64,000 bases of DNA from an uncultured Paracoccaceae bacterium (GCA_947488175.1 CANKYO010000005.1:62001-126000); one strand, 5' to 3'. Counted from the first letter of the stretch, positions 50,620 to 60,379 are shown. Notes: generated from the letters alone by a model not told the origin. Translations and numbers: made by a program.

Positions 50620-51297
50620 ATGGGTTCGCTTCGGGTGCAGAAACGTCTTGCAGGTCAGGTTCGCCAGCCCGATCCGCTGACACATACCCTGTCCGAAGCC
50701 TTTCCCGAAACTGCCACCGATGCGGCGGCTGTCGGCTTTGTCCTGGCCCGCTTGCCCCGCACGACCGCGCCAATCCTGTGGGTGCAGGACCGACTTTCGC
50801 GCAAAGAAGCGGGGCGCCCTTACCTGGCGGGGATCGGTACGGACAGGCCTTTGATCATGGTCAGTCTGTCCCGCGCTGCGGATGTGCTCTGGGCGATGGA
50901 GGATGGATTGCGATGCAAGGCGTTGGGTGGCGTGATTGGCGAGGTGTGGGGCGATCCGCCCGTGCTCGACTTTACCGCCACCAAAAGGCTGGCGATGCGG
51001 TCCGAGGCAGCGGATGTGCCCTGCTGGCTGATCCGGCGCGCCGCCAGCCCCGATCTGAGCGCGGCACGCGACCGCTGGCGTATCGCCTCGCTGCCTTCCG
51101 CCCCCCATCCACACGATGCCCAAGCACCAGGCCTACCGCGCTGGTCGCTCGATCTGTTTCGCTCGCGCCGCTCCAAACCGGGGCAATGGGTGGCCACCTA
51201 TGACCGGACGGCGGATCGTCTCGATCTGTCTGCCGCAATTCGCGATGGAACGCTGGCAACGGGTCATGGAACGGCAGGGCAACGCGCCGCCGGATGA
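50620..51297 (+). CDS. imuA: ImuA, SOS mutagenesis accessory protein
   Basis: A protein of about 225 residues of the ImuA (RecA/SulA-like) family, first gene of the damage-inducible translesion cassette. It keeps the RecA-like core order (I-L-W-V-Q-D-R-L-S-R-K-E-A-G near residue 55 and L-I-M-V-S-L-S-R) but has no clear Walker A. ImuA bridges RecA and ImuB in Caulobacter-type mutasomes. The ATG at 50620 lies 27 bases after the SOS box; a TTG seven codons earlier is possible. It overlaps imuB by 98 bases in another frame. Confidence 0.88.
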   Translation: MGSLRVQKRLAGQVRQPDPLTHTLSEAFPETATDAAAVGFVLARLPRTTAPILWVQDRLSRKEAGRPYLAGIGTDRPLIMVSLSRAADVLWAMEDGLRCKALGGVIGEVWGDPPVLDFTATKRLAMRSEAADVPCWLIRRAASPDLSAARDRWRIASLPSAPHPHDAQAPGLPRWSLDLFRSRRSKPGQWVATYDRTADRLDLSAAIRDGTLATGHGTAGQRAAG

Positions 51298-52732
51298 CAT
51301 CCCTATCGTTCTGGCGCGCGAGGGGCATCATGGCCCGGTGATCCACGCCGCCAACCGGACCGCACGGCTTTCGGGGATCAACCCGGGGTCTCGTGTGGTC
51401 GATATGCGGGCAATCTGCCCTGAATTGCAGGTCGAATATGCCGATCCGGCAGGGGACCGGGCCGCCCTGGAGCGGCTGGTGATCTGGACGCGGCGCTGGT
51501 GCCCCTGGACAGTGCGCGACGGTGATGACGGACTGATCCTTGACACCACCGGGGCTGACCATCTGCTGGGTGGCGAGGCCGCAATGTTGGTGGAGATGGA
51601 AACGCAGCTTTCCCTGCTGGGGTTGAGCGCCCAGTTGGCCATTGCTCCCACATGGGGGGCGGCTTGGGCGCTGGCGCGGTTCGGGCCGGTACGGTCAATT
51701 TGCGGGCCGGATGAGATGGGGTTCAAGCTGGGCGCACTTCCCGTCACGGGGCTACGGCTGGATGATGACACTGTGCTGCTCCTGCGCCGCTTGGGGCTGA
51801 AAACCATTGGTGCGGTCATTGATGTCCCCCGCCTGTCGCTGACCCGGCGGTTCGTCAAGGCGGGTCTGGAGTCCAACCCGCTTTTGCGGCTTGATCAGGC
51901 GCTGGGCAAACTGGCCGAACCGGTCGCCAGCGTCGATGCCAAACCGCGGTTTCGGGTGCAAAGTCGGCTGGCCGAACCAATCTTTGACCCGACACCCTAT
52001 CTGCCGGAGTTGTGTGAAAACCTTTGCGAGGCACTCAAACAGGCCGGTCAGGGCTGCCGCCGCCTGCACCTGATGGTTTATCGCACCGACGGGGATGTCA
52101 GCCATGTGGATGTGGCGACCTCTGCCACGACCCGGGATCCAAACCACCTGCATGGGCTGTTCCGGGATAAGGTCGAGCGGATCAACCCCGGTTTCGGTTT
52201 TGATCTGATCACGCTTGAGGCGGGTGGTGTGGAGGATATGCAGGTGGTCCAGAACCGCCTTGATGGCGGATCGGACGATGATCTGCATCTGACCCGGCTG
52301 GTGGACAGGCTTAGCGCGAAATTCGGGGCGCGCACCGTGACGCGGCCTGTCTTGCGTGAAAGCCACGTGCCCGAACGGGCCGAAACGCAAGTGGCCGCCT
52401 TGGTCAAACTGGCCGATGTCCCTGCATCTGTGGCCAAGGACCGGCCCATCCGCCTGCTTGATCACCCCGAGGAAGTGCGCGTGCTTTATGCCGTCCCTGA
52501 AGGTCCGCCCGCCCAATTCATCTGGCGCAGACAGACGCATCGGGTGGCCCGCTATGCCGGCCCTGAACGGATCGCACCCGAATGGTGGCATGACCGGCCG
52601 GGCACCCGGCTGCGGGATTATTTCAAGGTCGAGGATCAGGCGGGGCGACGCATCTGGCTTTACCGCGAGGGCCTGCACGAAGACGGGCGCGGCGGCGACC
52701 CGCGCTGGTTTGTGCACGGGTGTTTTGCGTAA
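51200..52732 (+). CDS. imuB: ImuB, inactive Y-family polymerase-like protein
   Basis: A 510-residue Y-family polymerase homologue. It starts with R-R-I-V-S-I-C-L-P-Q-F-A-M-E-R and has the helix-hairpin-helix region L-R-R-L-G-L-K-T-I-G-A-V. The catalytic acidic residues of DinB are missing: the palm reads L-I-L-D-T-T-G-A-D-H-L where an active enzyme has S-x-D-E. ImuB acts as a hub that links the sliding clamp to DnaE2. The ATG at 51200 lies inside imuA, so the two genes are coupled. Confidence 0.95.
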   Translation: MTGRRIVSICLPQFAMERWQRVMERQGNAPPDDIPIVLAREGHHGPVIHAANRTARLSGINPGSRVVDMRAICPELQVEYADPAGDRAALERLVIWTRRWCPWTVRDGDDGLILDTTGADHLLGGEAAMLVEMETQLSLLGLSAQLAIAPTWGAAWALARFGPVRSICGPDEMGFKLGALPVTGLRLDDDTVLLLRRLGLKTIGAVIDVPRLSLTRRFVKAGLESNPLLRLDQALGKLAEPVASVDAKPRFRVQSRLAEPIFDPTPYLPELCENLCEALKQAGQGCRRLHLMVYRTDGDVSHVDVATSATTRDPNHLHGLFRDKVERINPGFGFDLITLEAGGVEDMQVVQNRLDGGSDDDLHLTRLVDRLSAKFGARTVTRPVLRESHVPERAETQVAALVKLADVPASVAKDRPIRLLDHPEEVRVLYAVPEGPPAQFIWRRQTHRVARYAGPERIAPEWWHDRPGTRLRDYFKVEDQAGRRIWLYREGLHEDGRGGDPRWFVHGCFA

Positions 52733-52753
52733 TGGGTACCCTGGTGCAACAGA

Positions 52754-52882
52754 GGGCGGCGCCCGACCCTGGGTGGGCGCTGAGAGGGGTCCTGTGGCGA
52801 CCAAAGTCGCAACAGACGCGGCGGTATTTCTGTAGGCTGAGTTTGCAATGCGCCCTCCCGGGGGGAGGGTCGGGCGCCGCCC
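52754..52882. repeat. structured spacer: 17-bp perfect inverted repeat with inner hairpins
   Basis: The outer arms are GGGCGGCGCCCGACCCT (52754-52770) and its exact reverse complement (52866-52882). Between them are CTGTGGCGAC/GTCGCAACAG (52792-52815, 9 of 10 pairs, CAAA loop) and CCCTCCC/GGGAGGG (52853-52869, 3-base loop). The last hairpin shares bases with the outer right arm, so the two cannot form together. It may be a riboregulatory switch or a mobile palindromic element. Confidence 0.6.
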
Positions 52883-52915
52883 GGGCAAGCCGGGCGAAAG
52901 CAGAAAGCAACCGCC

Positions 52916-55900
52916 ATGCCTGAAATGGACAACCAGCGCCCGCGGCGCACGATTGAAGATGACGGGTTTTGCCAAAACCCGCGTGCTGCTTATGTTGAAC
53001 TCGGCATCAGCACATGTTTTTCTTTTCTACGCGGGGCCTCGGACGCGGTGGACCTTGCTACGACGGCCAACGCTTTGGGCTATGACAAACTGGGCTGCGC
53101 CGACCTCAACACAATGGCAGGCGTCGTCCGGCTGCATGCGGAAACGCTGAAGGCGCAAATTACTCCGGTCATTGGGTGCCGGCTGCAACTTGTCACGGGC
53201 GAGCAATTCTTGGCCTACCCCCGCAACCGGGCGGCCTATGGGCGGCTTTGCATGCTGCTGTCCAAGGGAAAAATGCACGACACCAACGGCGACTGGCAGG
53301 CTAAGGGGGTCTGCGACATCACGCTCGACGATCTTGCGCAGTATAGCGAGGGCGTGCAACTGATTGCCGTTCCTGGTGCGCAGCTTGATCATTTCAAGGC
53401 GGGGTTTCGTCGCCTCAAACGCGCTTTGCCGATGCTGAAATACATCGCGGCGAGCTATCTTTATCAGGGCGACGACCGGGCCCGTATCAACTGTCTGGAT
53501 AAGCTCGCCAAGATGCATGGGCTGTCGATCCTCGCCACTAATGACGTGCGCTATCATGTGCCTGACCGGCGGCCTTTGCAGGATGTGATGACCTGCATCC
53601 TGCATAAGACGACAATTCAAAAGGCAGGGTTCCTGCTGGATGCTAATGCCGAACGCTACCTGAAATCGCCTGCGCAAATGGTGCAGCTTTTCAGCAACTG
53701 GCCGCACGCGATCCGGGCAACGCGGGACGTGGCGGATGCCTGCGATTTCGACCTGCGCGAACTGGCCTATGAATATCCGCGCGAAACTGTGCCGGAGGGG
53801 CGGACGCCACAGGAATATCTGGAGGAACTGACATGTAAAGGGGCCGCCTGGCGCTATCCTGACGGTGTGCCAGAGACTTTGAAAGACACGTTGCGCAAGG
53901 AACTGGCCCTGATCAAAAAGCTGGAAATTGCCCAATATTTCCTGACAATACAACAGGTTGTGAACTACGCGCGTTACGACTGCAAACCCCCGATCCTGTG
54001 CCAAGGCAGAGGATCAGCCGCCAACTCTGCCGTGTGTTATGTACTGGGGATCACCGCCGTGGACCCTGACAAGAATGACCTTCTCTTCGAACGTTTCATC
54101 AGCGAGGAACGCAAGGAGCCCCCCGATATCGACGTCGATTTTGAACATGAACGACGCGAGGAGGTGATCCAGCATATCTATGACAAATATGGGCGTGATC
54201 GGGCGGCGCTGTGCGCCACCGTGATCCATTACCGCCCCCGCATGGCCGTGCGCGAGGTGGGTAAGGTCATGGGGCTGTCGGAGGATATCACCAGCGCGTT
54301 AGCCAAGACAATCTGGGGGTCATGGGGGCGCGAGGTCGGCGCGCGCGAGGCGGCAGAGGCGGGAATTGACCTGAACGACCCGCTGATGGCGCGCACGATC
54401 AGGCTGGCGGACCAGATGATCGGCATGCCCCGCCATCTGGGCCAGCATGTGGGTGGGTTTATTCTGACCGAAAAAAAGCTGATCGAAACCGTACCCGTAG
54501 GTAACGGGGCGATGCCCGACCGGACCTTCATCGAATGGGACAAAGACGATATCGACGAATTGCGCATCCTCAAGGTCGATGTGCTGGCACTTGGGATGCT
54601 GACCTGTATCCGCAAGGCCTTCGATCTGATCGAAGCGCATTACGGAATAAAACACACGCTTGCGAGTATCAAAGAAGGCGACGAAGCCACCTATGACATG
54701 CTCTGCAAGGGCGACAGCCTTGGTGTGTTTCAAGTCGAAAGCCGCGCGCAGATGAACATGCTGCCCCGGCTGAAACCGCGCGAGTTCTACGATCTGGTCA
54801 TTCAGGTCGCCATTGTCCGGCCCGGCCCGATCCAGGGCGACATGGTGCATCCCTACCTGCGTAGGCGTGCCGGGAAAGAGCCAGAAGATTACCCGTCACC
54901 CGCCCCGCCGCATGATCCGAACGAATTGCGTAAGGTGCTCTCGCGGACGAAGGGCGTGCCGATCTTCCAGGAGCAGGCGATGAAGCTGGCCATGGTCGCG
55001 GCAGAGTTTTCCCCGGACGAGGCGAACCAGCTACGCAAGGCCATGGCGACGTTCCGGTCCAAAGGCACTATCGGTGAGTTGGAAGACAAGATGGTCAGCC
55101 GCATGATCCGCCGCGGCTACGACCCGGAATTTGCGCATCGCTGTTTCAACCAGATCAAGGGGTTCGGCGATTATGGCTTTCCGGAAAGCCATGCGGCAAG
55201 CTTTGCGCATCTGGTCTATGTGTCCAGCTGGATCAAATGCCACTATCCGGATGTATTCTGCGCGGCGCTGCTGAACGCGCAGCCTATGGGGTTCTATGCC
55301 CCGGCCCAGATCGTACGAGATGCTCGCGAACACAAGGTGATCGTGCGCTCTCCTGATGTGAACTACTCCGATTGGGACAATACGTTAGAGCCGATCAGAC
55401 ACGGTGTTTTTGCGGTCCGCCTCGGGTTGCGGCAAGTCGATGGCGTGCGCGAGGAAATGGCCGAGCGGATGATGCGCGCGCGCCAGCAGCCCTTTACCGA
55501 TCTCGCCGATCTGAAAAAACGCGCAAGGCTGGATGCGGGCACCATGCGTAAACTGGCGGCAGCGGATGCGGTGCGATCGATGGCGCTGGACCGGCGGCAG
55601 GCGCTGTGGGATGCGCGGGCGCTGCGAGACGCGCCAGATCTGCCGCTTTTCACCGACAAACGGGACGAAGGCGAGGAGGTGCGTTTTGATCTACCACAGA
55701 TGCCGATCTGCGAACATGTGGTGGCCGACTATCAGACCACGCGCCTGTCGCTGAAGGCGCATCCGATGTCATTCCTGCGCAAAAGCATGGGCAAGCAGGG
55801 GTATCGCACGACGGCTGCGCTGAATGACATGCGCAACGGGCAGTCGGTGAAGCTGGCGGGGATCGTGCTGATCCGGCAACGACCGGGCAGCGCAAAAGGT

Positions 55901-56218
55901 GTTTGCTTCATTACACTTGAGGATGAAACAGGCGTGGCAAATCTGGTCGTCTGGCCAAAGGTGATGGAGGCATTTCGCAAGGTGATCATGCGTGCCCGCA
56001 TCATTGATGTGCGCGGCTATGTGCAGCGGGACGAGGATGTGATCCACGTCGTTGCCACGCATTTGACGGACCGCAGCGATGCGCTGGAGCGGCTGTCAAA
56101 CGACGTGATGGAACCCCCGCTTGCGCGCGCCGATGAGGTCAAGAAGGCCCTGCCCAACAGCACCCATGGCCACCCACGCAACGTGCGGGTGATCCCAAAA
56201 TCGCGCGATTTTCATTAA
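52916..56218 (+). CDS. dnaE2: DnaE2/ImuC error-prone DNA polymerase III alpha
   Basis: A 1100-residue C-family polymerase. The N-terminal PHP domain starts at about residue 28 (Y-V-E-L-G-I-S-T-C-F-S-F-L-R-G-A), the polymerase site has P-P-D-I-D-V-D-F-E-H near 400, and a C-terminal OB fold (L-A-G-I-V-L-I-R-Q-R-P-G-S-A-K-G) lies near 980. It lacks the long clamp-binding tail of replicative DnaE, relying on ImuB. It carries out translesion synthesis in the SOS response. The gene sits 183 bases after imuB, unusually far for this cassette, and the spacer is highly structured. ATG 52916 has AAAGCAG-type weak ribosome sequence. Confidence 0.96.
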   Translation: MPEMDNQRPRRTIEDDGFCQNPRAAYVELGISTCFSFLRGASDAVDLATTANALGYDKLGCADLNTMAGVVRLHAETLKAQITPVIGCRLQLVTGEQFLAYPRNRAAYGRLCMLLSKGKMHDTNGDWQAKGVCDITLDDLAQYSEGVQLIAVPGAQLDHFKAGFRRLKRALPMLKYIAASYLYQGDDRARINCLDKLAKMHGLSILATNDVRYHVPDRRPLQDVMTCILHKTTIQKAGFLLDANAERYLKSPAQMVQLFSNWPHAIRATRDVADACDFDLRELAYEYPRETVPEGRTPQEYLEELTCKGAAWRYPDGVPETLKDTLRKELALIKKLEIAQYFLTIQQVVNYARYDCKPPILCQGRGSAANSAVCYVLGITAVDPDKNDLLFERFISEERKEPPDIDVDFEHERREEVIQHIYDKYGRDRAALCATVIHYRPRMAVREVGKVMGLSEDITSALAKTIWGSWGREVGAREAAEAGIDLNDPLMARTIRLADQMIGMPRHLGQHVGGFILTEKKLIETVPVGNGAMPDRTFIEWDKDDIDELRILKVDVLALGMLTCIRKAFDLIEAHYGIKHTLASIKEGDEATYDMLCKGDSLGVFQVESRAQMNMLPRLKPREFYDLVIQVAIVRPGPIQGDMVHPYLRRRAGKEPEDYPSPAPPHDPNELRKVLSRTKGVPIFQEQAMKLAMVAAEFSPDEANQLRKAMATFRSKGTIGELEDKMVSRMIRRGYDPEFAHRCFNQIKGFGDYGFPESHAASFAHLVYVSSWIKCHYPDVFCAALLNAQPMGFYAPAQIVRDAREHKVIVRSPDVNYSDWDNTLEPIRHGVFAVRLGLRQVDGVREEMAERMMRARQQPFTDLADLKKRARLDAGTMRKLAAADAVRSMALDRRQALWDARALRDAPDLPLFTDKRDEGEEVRFDLPQMPICEHVVADYQTTRLSLKAHPMSFLRKSMGKQGYRTTAALNDMRNGQSVKLAGIVLIRQRPGSAKGVCFITLEDETGVANLVVWPKVMEAFRKVIMRARIIDVRGYVQRDEDVIHVVATHLTDRSDALERLSNDVMEPPLARADEVKKALPNSTHGHPRNVRVIPKSRDFH

Positions 56219-56396
56219 CGGTCAGGATGCCAAATCTTGATGTCCTGTTGGATTAGAACCGATTAGAACTCCGCACATGGCATAAGGATGGCGAAAGCCC
56301 ATGAAACAAAGAAGAATCCGTTGCCATATCCCGCAGGGACCCAATAGCCATTCCGCTGCTCAATAGCACAATTGGTGAACAGCGACTTTCAACACA

Positions 56397-58376
56397 TTAC
56401 CCGGCGGCGGCGCGGGATGTGCCCACGTTCTGATCCAGTGCAATCGATAATGCCTCATCGGCGGGCAGGGGGCGGCCGAAGTAATAGCCCTGCGCATTGC
56501 CCGCGCCCATCTCGCTGACGATGCGGGCCTGCTGGGCGGTTTCGATCCCTTCGACGGTCACCGCGAACTTCAGGTTATGTGCAATGTCCAGCACCGAATC
56601 CAACAGGAACCGCGATGTGTCAGAGCTTTCGATATCTTCGATCAGTGACCTGTCGATCTTGATCTCATCGGCTACGGTTTTGCGCAGATAAGCCAGCGAA
56701 GAGAAACCGGCGCCAAAATCATCAATGGCAATCTTGGCCCCCAGATTGTGAATGCCGGCGATGATCTGCTTGGCCTTGTCCCAGTCGCGCATTTCCACCG
56801 ATTCCGTGATTTCGATGGTCAAAAGATCAGGGCGCAATCCGGAATATTCCAACGCCTCGGCAATCACACCGACGAGTTTGTCGGAATTGAAATGCAAGGC
56901 TGAAAAATTGATGCTGACCGAAAATTCGGTGCCATGCCGGGCATTGAACTGTGCCAGTTTGCGGCTCGCCTGGCGCAGCACATGACAATCCAGATCGGTG
57001 ATCACACCGCTTTCCTCGGCCGTGGCGATAAAGATCTGCGGCGGTACGATTTCCCCGTTGCGGCGCCACCGCACCAATGCCTCAAACCCGTATGTTTCTT
57101 CGGTGTTCAGCAGAACCTTCGGCTGCAGAAAGAACTCCATGCTGCCATCCGTGATCGCACGTGGTAGTTCATCGACCATGGCGCGACGGTCAAGAAACTG
57201 CTGTTCAAGCTCTTTATCATAGATGGTGAAAATCTTGCGACCATTGGATTTTGACGCATAAAGCGCGAAATCGGCGACGCGAAACAGGCTGTCCACGTTA
57301 ACGTCGATTTCCGCCCCGATCTGGGTGTTGGTGGCCAGGCCGATACTGGCATTCACCGCCAGCGCCTCGCCCTCGAATTGGATCGTTTCGCCCACGTCGT
57401 TGATGATCCGCTCGCATAGCGGAATCAAGCGATCCAGATCATCCGACTGGATCAGAACCGAAAATTCATCGCCACCCAGGCGCGCGCAGAATGCGTCCTG
57501 ATCCTGCACGATCCGGCTGAGCGTCTTTGACACATGACGCAGGATCGCATCACCGGCTGCATGCCCGTGCGTGTCATTGACCAGTTTGAAATCGTCCAGA
57601 TCGACAAGCAGCAGGGTGACCGCCGCATTCCCGTTCAAAAGCGCGCTCATCCTGTCCTGAAACTGCACCCGGTTGGGCAGCCCGGTCAGTGAATCAAAAA
57701 AGGCCAGATGATGCACCCGTTCTTCCGCAACTTGCCGGGCGCGCCTGGACATGACCTCGCGCCGCAGAAGAACGATCGCGGCAATGCCCAGCACCGTCAA
57801 TCCGCCCAGCGTGGTCCAGAGCAGCGACAGCTGCCTTTCCACCGCCAGTGATTGCTTGAGCAGAAGCGCATCCTGCAGGCGACGCATTTCGTCCATATAG
57901 ATGACAAGCGCCTGCCGCGCCTGTTGCGATTGTTCGGTCAGATCAATCCAAAGCTGGTCAAGATCATCGAAATCTGCCGCAATGGCATCATCAGCGATGG
58001 CACCGATGACCTCAAGCTGTGCAATGGCCTGACGGGCGGTCTGCTGATCCGTCCTTGTGCCCAGCACCCGGCGAAAATTATCGGTACGTACATAAAGAAA
58101 ATCCGCCGCCGCCTGAAAATCGGCCGCAGCTTCCGGGGTCATCCTGCCAGCGCTCAGCGCTTCCTGCAGGACCAGAACAAGGCGTTGGATATCGCTCATC
58201 GCGACATAGCCGTTGCGCAACTGGCGATCGTTGAACACCTGGTGGGTGCTTTTGAGTTGGTTAACAGTGGCCTGCACGTAATTGCCCGCAACCAGACACA
58301 CGGCCAGAATGGCCAGCACACAAGCGCCGGCCAGAATGCGCCCCCAGAACGCACCGCGCGTCTGGTAGGCGGTCAT
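56397..58376 (-). CDS. membrane GGDEF-EAL protein with periplasmic helical sensor
   Basis: A 659-residue protein. Transmembrane helices at about 10-32 and 185-208 enclose a helical periplasmic domain of about 150 residues, an inner-membrane sensor layout. Then come GGDEF (R-L-G-G-D-E-F near 300) and EAL (G-F-E-A-L-V-R-W near 440, E-I-T-E-S, D-D-F-G-A-G-F, V-E-G-I-E). Both domains keep their key residues. It lies 33 bases downstream of a small exported protein on the same strand, which may be its sensory partner. I chose ATG 58376 over an upstream TTG. Confidence 0.92.
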   Translation of the reverse strand: MTAYQTRGAFWGRILAGACVLAILAVCLVAGNYVQATVNQLKSTHQVFNDRQLRNGYVAMSDIQRLVLVLQEALSAGRMTPEAAADFQAAADFLYVRTDNFRRVLGTRTDQQTARQAIAQLEVIGAIADDAIAADFDDLDQLWIDLTEQSQQARQALVIYMDEMRRLQDALLLKQSLAVERQLSLLWTTLGGLTVLGIAAIVLLRREVMSRRARQVAEERVHHLAFFDSLTGLPNRVQFQDRMSALLNGNAAVTLLLVDLDDFKLVNDTHGHAAGDAILRHVSKTLSRIVQDQDAFCARLGGDEFSVLIQSDDLDRLIPLCERIINDVGETIQFEGEALAVNASIGLATNTQIGAEIDVNVDSLFRVADFALYASKSNGRKIFTIYDKELEQQFLDRRAMVDELPRAITDGSMEFFLQPKVLLNTEETYGFEALVRWRRNGEIVPPQIFIATAEESGVITDLDCHVLRQASRKLAQFNARHGTEFSVSINFSALHFNSDKLVGVIAEALEYSGLRPDLLTIEITESVEMRDWDKAKQIIAGIHNLGAKIAIDDFGAGFSSLAYLRKTVADEIKIDRSLIEDIESSDTSRFLLDSVLDIAHNLKFAVTVEGIETAQQARIVSEMGAGNAQGYYFGRPLPADEALSIALDQNVGTSRAAAG

Positions 58377-58409
58377 GTGTTTGTTGATCCGGGTGGGCAA
58401 TATTCGTGC

Positions 58410-58916
58410 CTATTCCGCTTCGATCCGGGCGGCCATCCAGACCAGATGCGCCTCGGTCGCCAGTCCGGAGGAGGTATAGTCATCCGCGCTGATCACAAAC
58501 TGGATCGGCCCGCGTTCCCGGCGCGAGTGGGGTTGCCCGTTAACCCGGGTCGCCACCAGAACCGGCACGTTTTCCCACAAAGCGCGCTGCAGGGTCGAGC
58601 CAAAGTCGTTTTCGGCGGTCACCCGGATGGCTGCGACATCATGCAGCCCGCTTTCCTTCAGGATGTCTGACAAAAGTACGCCGTCAAAATCCGCCGGTTC
58701 CGGCCGCCAGGGCGTGGTCGTGCGCAGCCGGTAGGTGGTCAGGGTTTCAAGCTGTTCGGGGGTATAGCGTTTTTCGGTCCCGTCAGCGCCGATCACGATC
58801 AGTTCCGCGTCAAGCAGATCCATGGGTTCCAGTGTCACCGGTTCAGGCGTCTGGGCCAGGGCCGGGGTCGCGATGAGAAACGCGAAAATCAGGTGCAATA
58901 GGGCTTTGATAGACAT
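58410..58916 (-). CDS. small periplasmic protein, oxidoreductase molybdopterin-binding-like
   Basis: A 168-residue protein with a signal peptide (hydrophobic residues 4-18, cut after A-L-A). The middle part (L-L-S-D-I-L-K-E-S-G-L and V-R-V-T-A-E-N-D-F) resembles the small domain of sulfite-oxidase-fold proteins, but it is too short for a full enzyme and the Cys ligand is absent, so it is probably a binding protein. It precedes a GGDEF-EAL gene, and I infer that it feeds a periplasmic signal to it. ATG 58916 has AAGGAA at good spacing. Confidence 0.75.
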   Translation of the reverse strand: MSIKALLHLIFAFLIATPALAQTPEPVTLEPMDLLDAELIVIGADGTEKRYTPEQLETLTTYRLRTTTPWRPEPADFDGVLLSDILKESGLHDVAAIRVTAENDFGSTLQRALWENVPVLVATRVNGQPHSRRERGPIQFVISADDYTSSGLATEAHLVWMAARIEAE

Positions 58917-59031
58917 GCGCAATTTCCTTGATCAGTTCGTGATTGCGCACCGTCCTAACCCGCCGCTGGTTAAATGCTGGTATCAATGCAAGGGTCTCGC
59001 CAGCCGCACACCCGGAAAACTGGATAAAACT

Positions 59032-59475
59032 TTAGCGATCTGCCGGTTCGGGGCGTTTTCCACCCTGGGCGACCCACATGCCCGCCAGGATCAGGGCGAC
59101 TCCGATGCTGCGTGCCCAAATGCTGCCAGGCGCGCCCATGATGATATCCAGCGCGACACCTGAAATCATCTGCCCGGCAATGATCAGCAATGCGGTCTGT
59201 GCTGCCCCGATCCGCGCAATCAGCCAACTGCCCGCTGCAATGAAGATCACCCCGATCGGACCGCCCAGATAGGCCCACCACGGCGATGCCTGCGGCGCGC
59301 CCGCAAAGAGCCCGCCCAACAACAGGGCGACCGAAGTGATAAAGACCAGCCCGACGATATGGTTCCAGAACGACGATTCCATGGCAGAGGTCGACAGCGC
59401 CAGCCGCCCGTTGATCTGCCGCGACAGGCCCACCAGCACGCCCGCCAGCACCGCAAGACCCGCAAAGACAATCAT
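59032..59475 (-). CDS. DUF606 (YdcZ-like) membrane protein, second of a pair
   Basis: A 147-residue protein with about five hydrophobic segments, of the DUF606/YdcZ family, a half-size relative of drug/metabolite transporters. The start is the ATG at 59475, which overlaps the stop of the similar upstream gene (ATGA). Paired DUF606 genes probably make a heterodimer. The substrate is unknown. Confidence 0.87.
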   Translation of the reverse strand: MIVFAGLAVLAGVLVGLSRQINGRLALSTSAMESSFWNHIVGLVFITSVALLLGGLFAGAPQASPWWAYLGGPIGVIFIAAGSWLIARIGAAQTALLIIAGQMISGVALDIIMGAPGSIWARSIGVALILAGMWVAQGGKRPEPADR

Positions 59476-59939
59476 GCGGCGCCCCCGTAGAAAATCAGGA
59501 TCAGGCTCCCCGCGATGATCAGGGTCAGCGACAGGTAATCGCGCGCGCCGGGCATCCGTTGCGGCAGCCCGAACAGCCCGCGCATGTCCGCAAACAGACT
59601 GAACATCACTTGCCCCGCCAGCCCAAGGGCGATGGTCCCGGACAAGGCCAGGGCCGTGTTCATCGTGGCCGAGGTCAGCATGACCGTCAGCGCCCCGGAC
59701 ACGCCGCCCAGATAAGTCCAGAGCGGGGGGCGAACCGCCGCAACCCGTTTCGGTCGCAGGATGATGAGCAGAGCCAGCGCGGCCACCGTGCCGGTCAGAT
59801 GCGGCACCCAGGATGCGAAATAAAGCGATCCGTAAATCGCTAGCGTGCCGTTGAACAGGATCATCAGCGTTAGTAGTCCGCCCGCACCAAAGGCGGCGGC
59901 GAAATGGTAAAAGCGCGGGGTCGGGGCCATGTCGGACAT
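59472..59939 (-). CDS. DUF606 (YdcZ-like) membrane protein, first of a pair
   Basis: A 155-residue membrane protein with about five hydrophobic segments; features such as F-N-G-T-L-A and L-G-G-V-S-G-A-L-T-V match DUF606. Its stop overlaps the next family member's start, so both are co-translated and likely assemble together. A TTG two codons earlier is less likely than the ATG at 59939. Confidence 0.87.
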   Translation of the reverse strand: MSDMAPTPRFYHFAAAFGAGGLLTLMILFNGTLAIYGSLYFASWVPHLTGTVAALALLIILRPKRVAAVRPPLWTYLGGVSGALTVMLTSATMNTALALSGTIALGLAGQVMFSLFADMRGLFGLPQRMPGARDYLSLTLIIAGSLILIFYGGAA

Positions 59940-59950
59940 GGCCAATGCAT

Positions 59951-60379
59951 CTAGCTTTCGGAGGCGGAACGCAATCGTTGTTGCGCCCGGATCGCCCCGA
60001 AATGGATGGGCTTGTGGTCTGGGCGTGATGTCTTGATGAATTGCAGCTGGTTGACGACCGTCCGTTCAGTGCTGCGCAACCGCCGCTTCGCGATATTGAC
60101 CACCCAGCGTGGCAGTTGCTCGACCGCATAGGCGTGCAAGGCGATGCGTTGTTCGGCGGGGCTCAGCGCGTCATAGGGCAGCGTGCAATGTTCCTTGCGG
60201 ATCAGGTCAATTGCCAGCGGAATCAACCGTGGCGCATCGTCCTCGGCAGGTGGGGCAGCAATTGCAGATTGATAGGCCGCGGGTAAGAATTTGTGCAGGT
60301 TGTGCAGCTTGCGCCGCACAACCTGGTGAATGGACAGCCACGCTGCCGCCACACCTACTAACAAAATACTAACAAACAC
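59951..60379 (-). CDS. hypothetical protein with N-terminal membrane anchor
   Basis: A 142-residue protein that I do not recognise. A hydrophobic segment at residues 2-16 ([13 protein letters not shown]) is followed by a basic helical part (R-R-K-L-H-N-L-H-K) and a C-terminal basic tail. It starts with GTG at 60379 and lies 11 bases upstream of the DUF606 pair, so it may share their transcript. It is divergent from rpsD. Confidence 0.65.
   Translation of the reverse strand: MFVSILLVGVAAAWLSIHQVVRRKLHNLHKFLPAAYQSAIAAPPAEDDAPRLIPLAIDLIRKEHCTLPYDALSPAEQRIALHAYAVEQLPRWVVNIAKRRLRSTERTVVNQLQFIKTSRPDHKPIHFGAIRAQQRLRSASES

Noticed and set aside
56254..56274. Possible second SOS box after dnaE2 (GAAC-CGATTA-GAAC)
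   Set aside because: The spacing is six, not seven, and it lies between convergent gene ends rather than before a gene.
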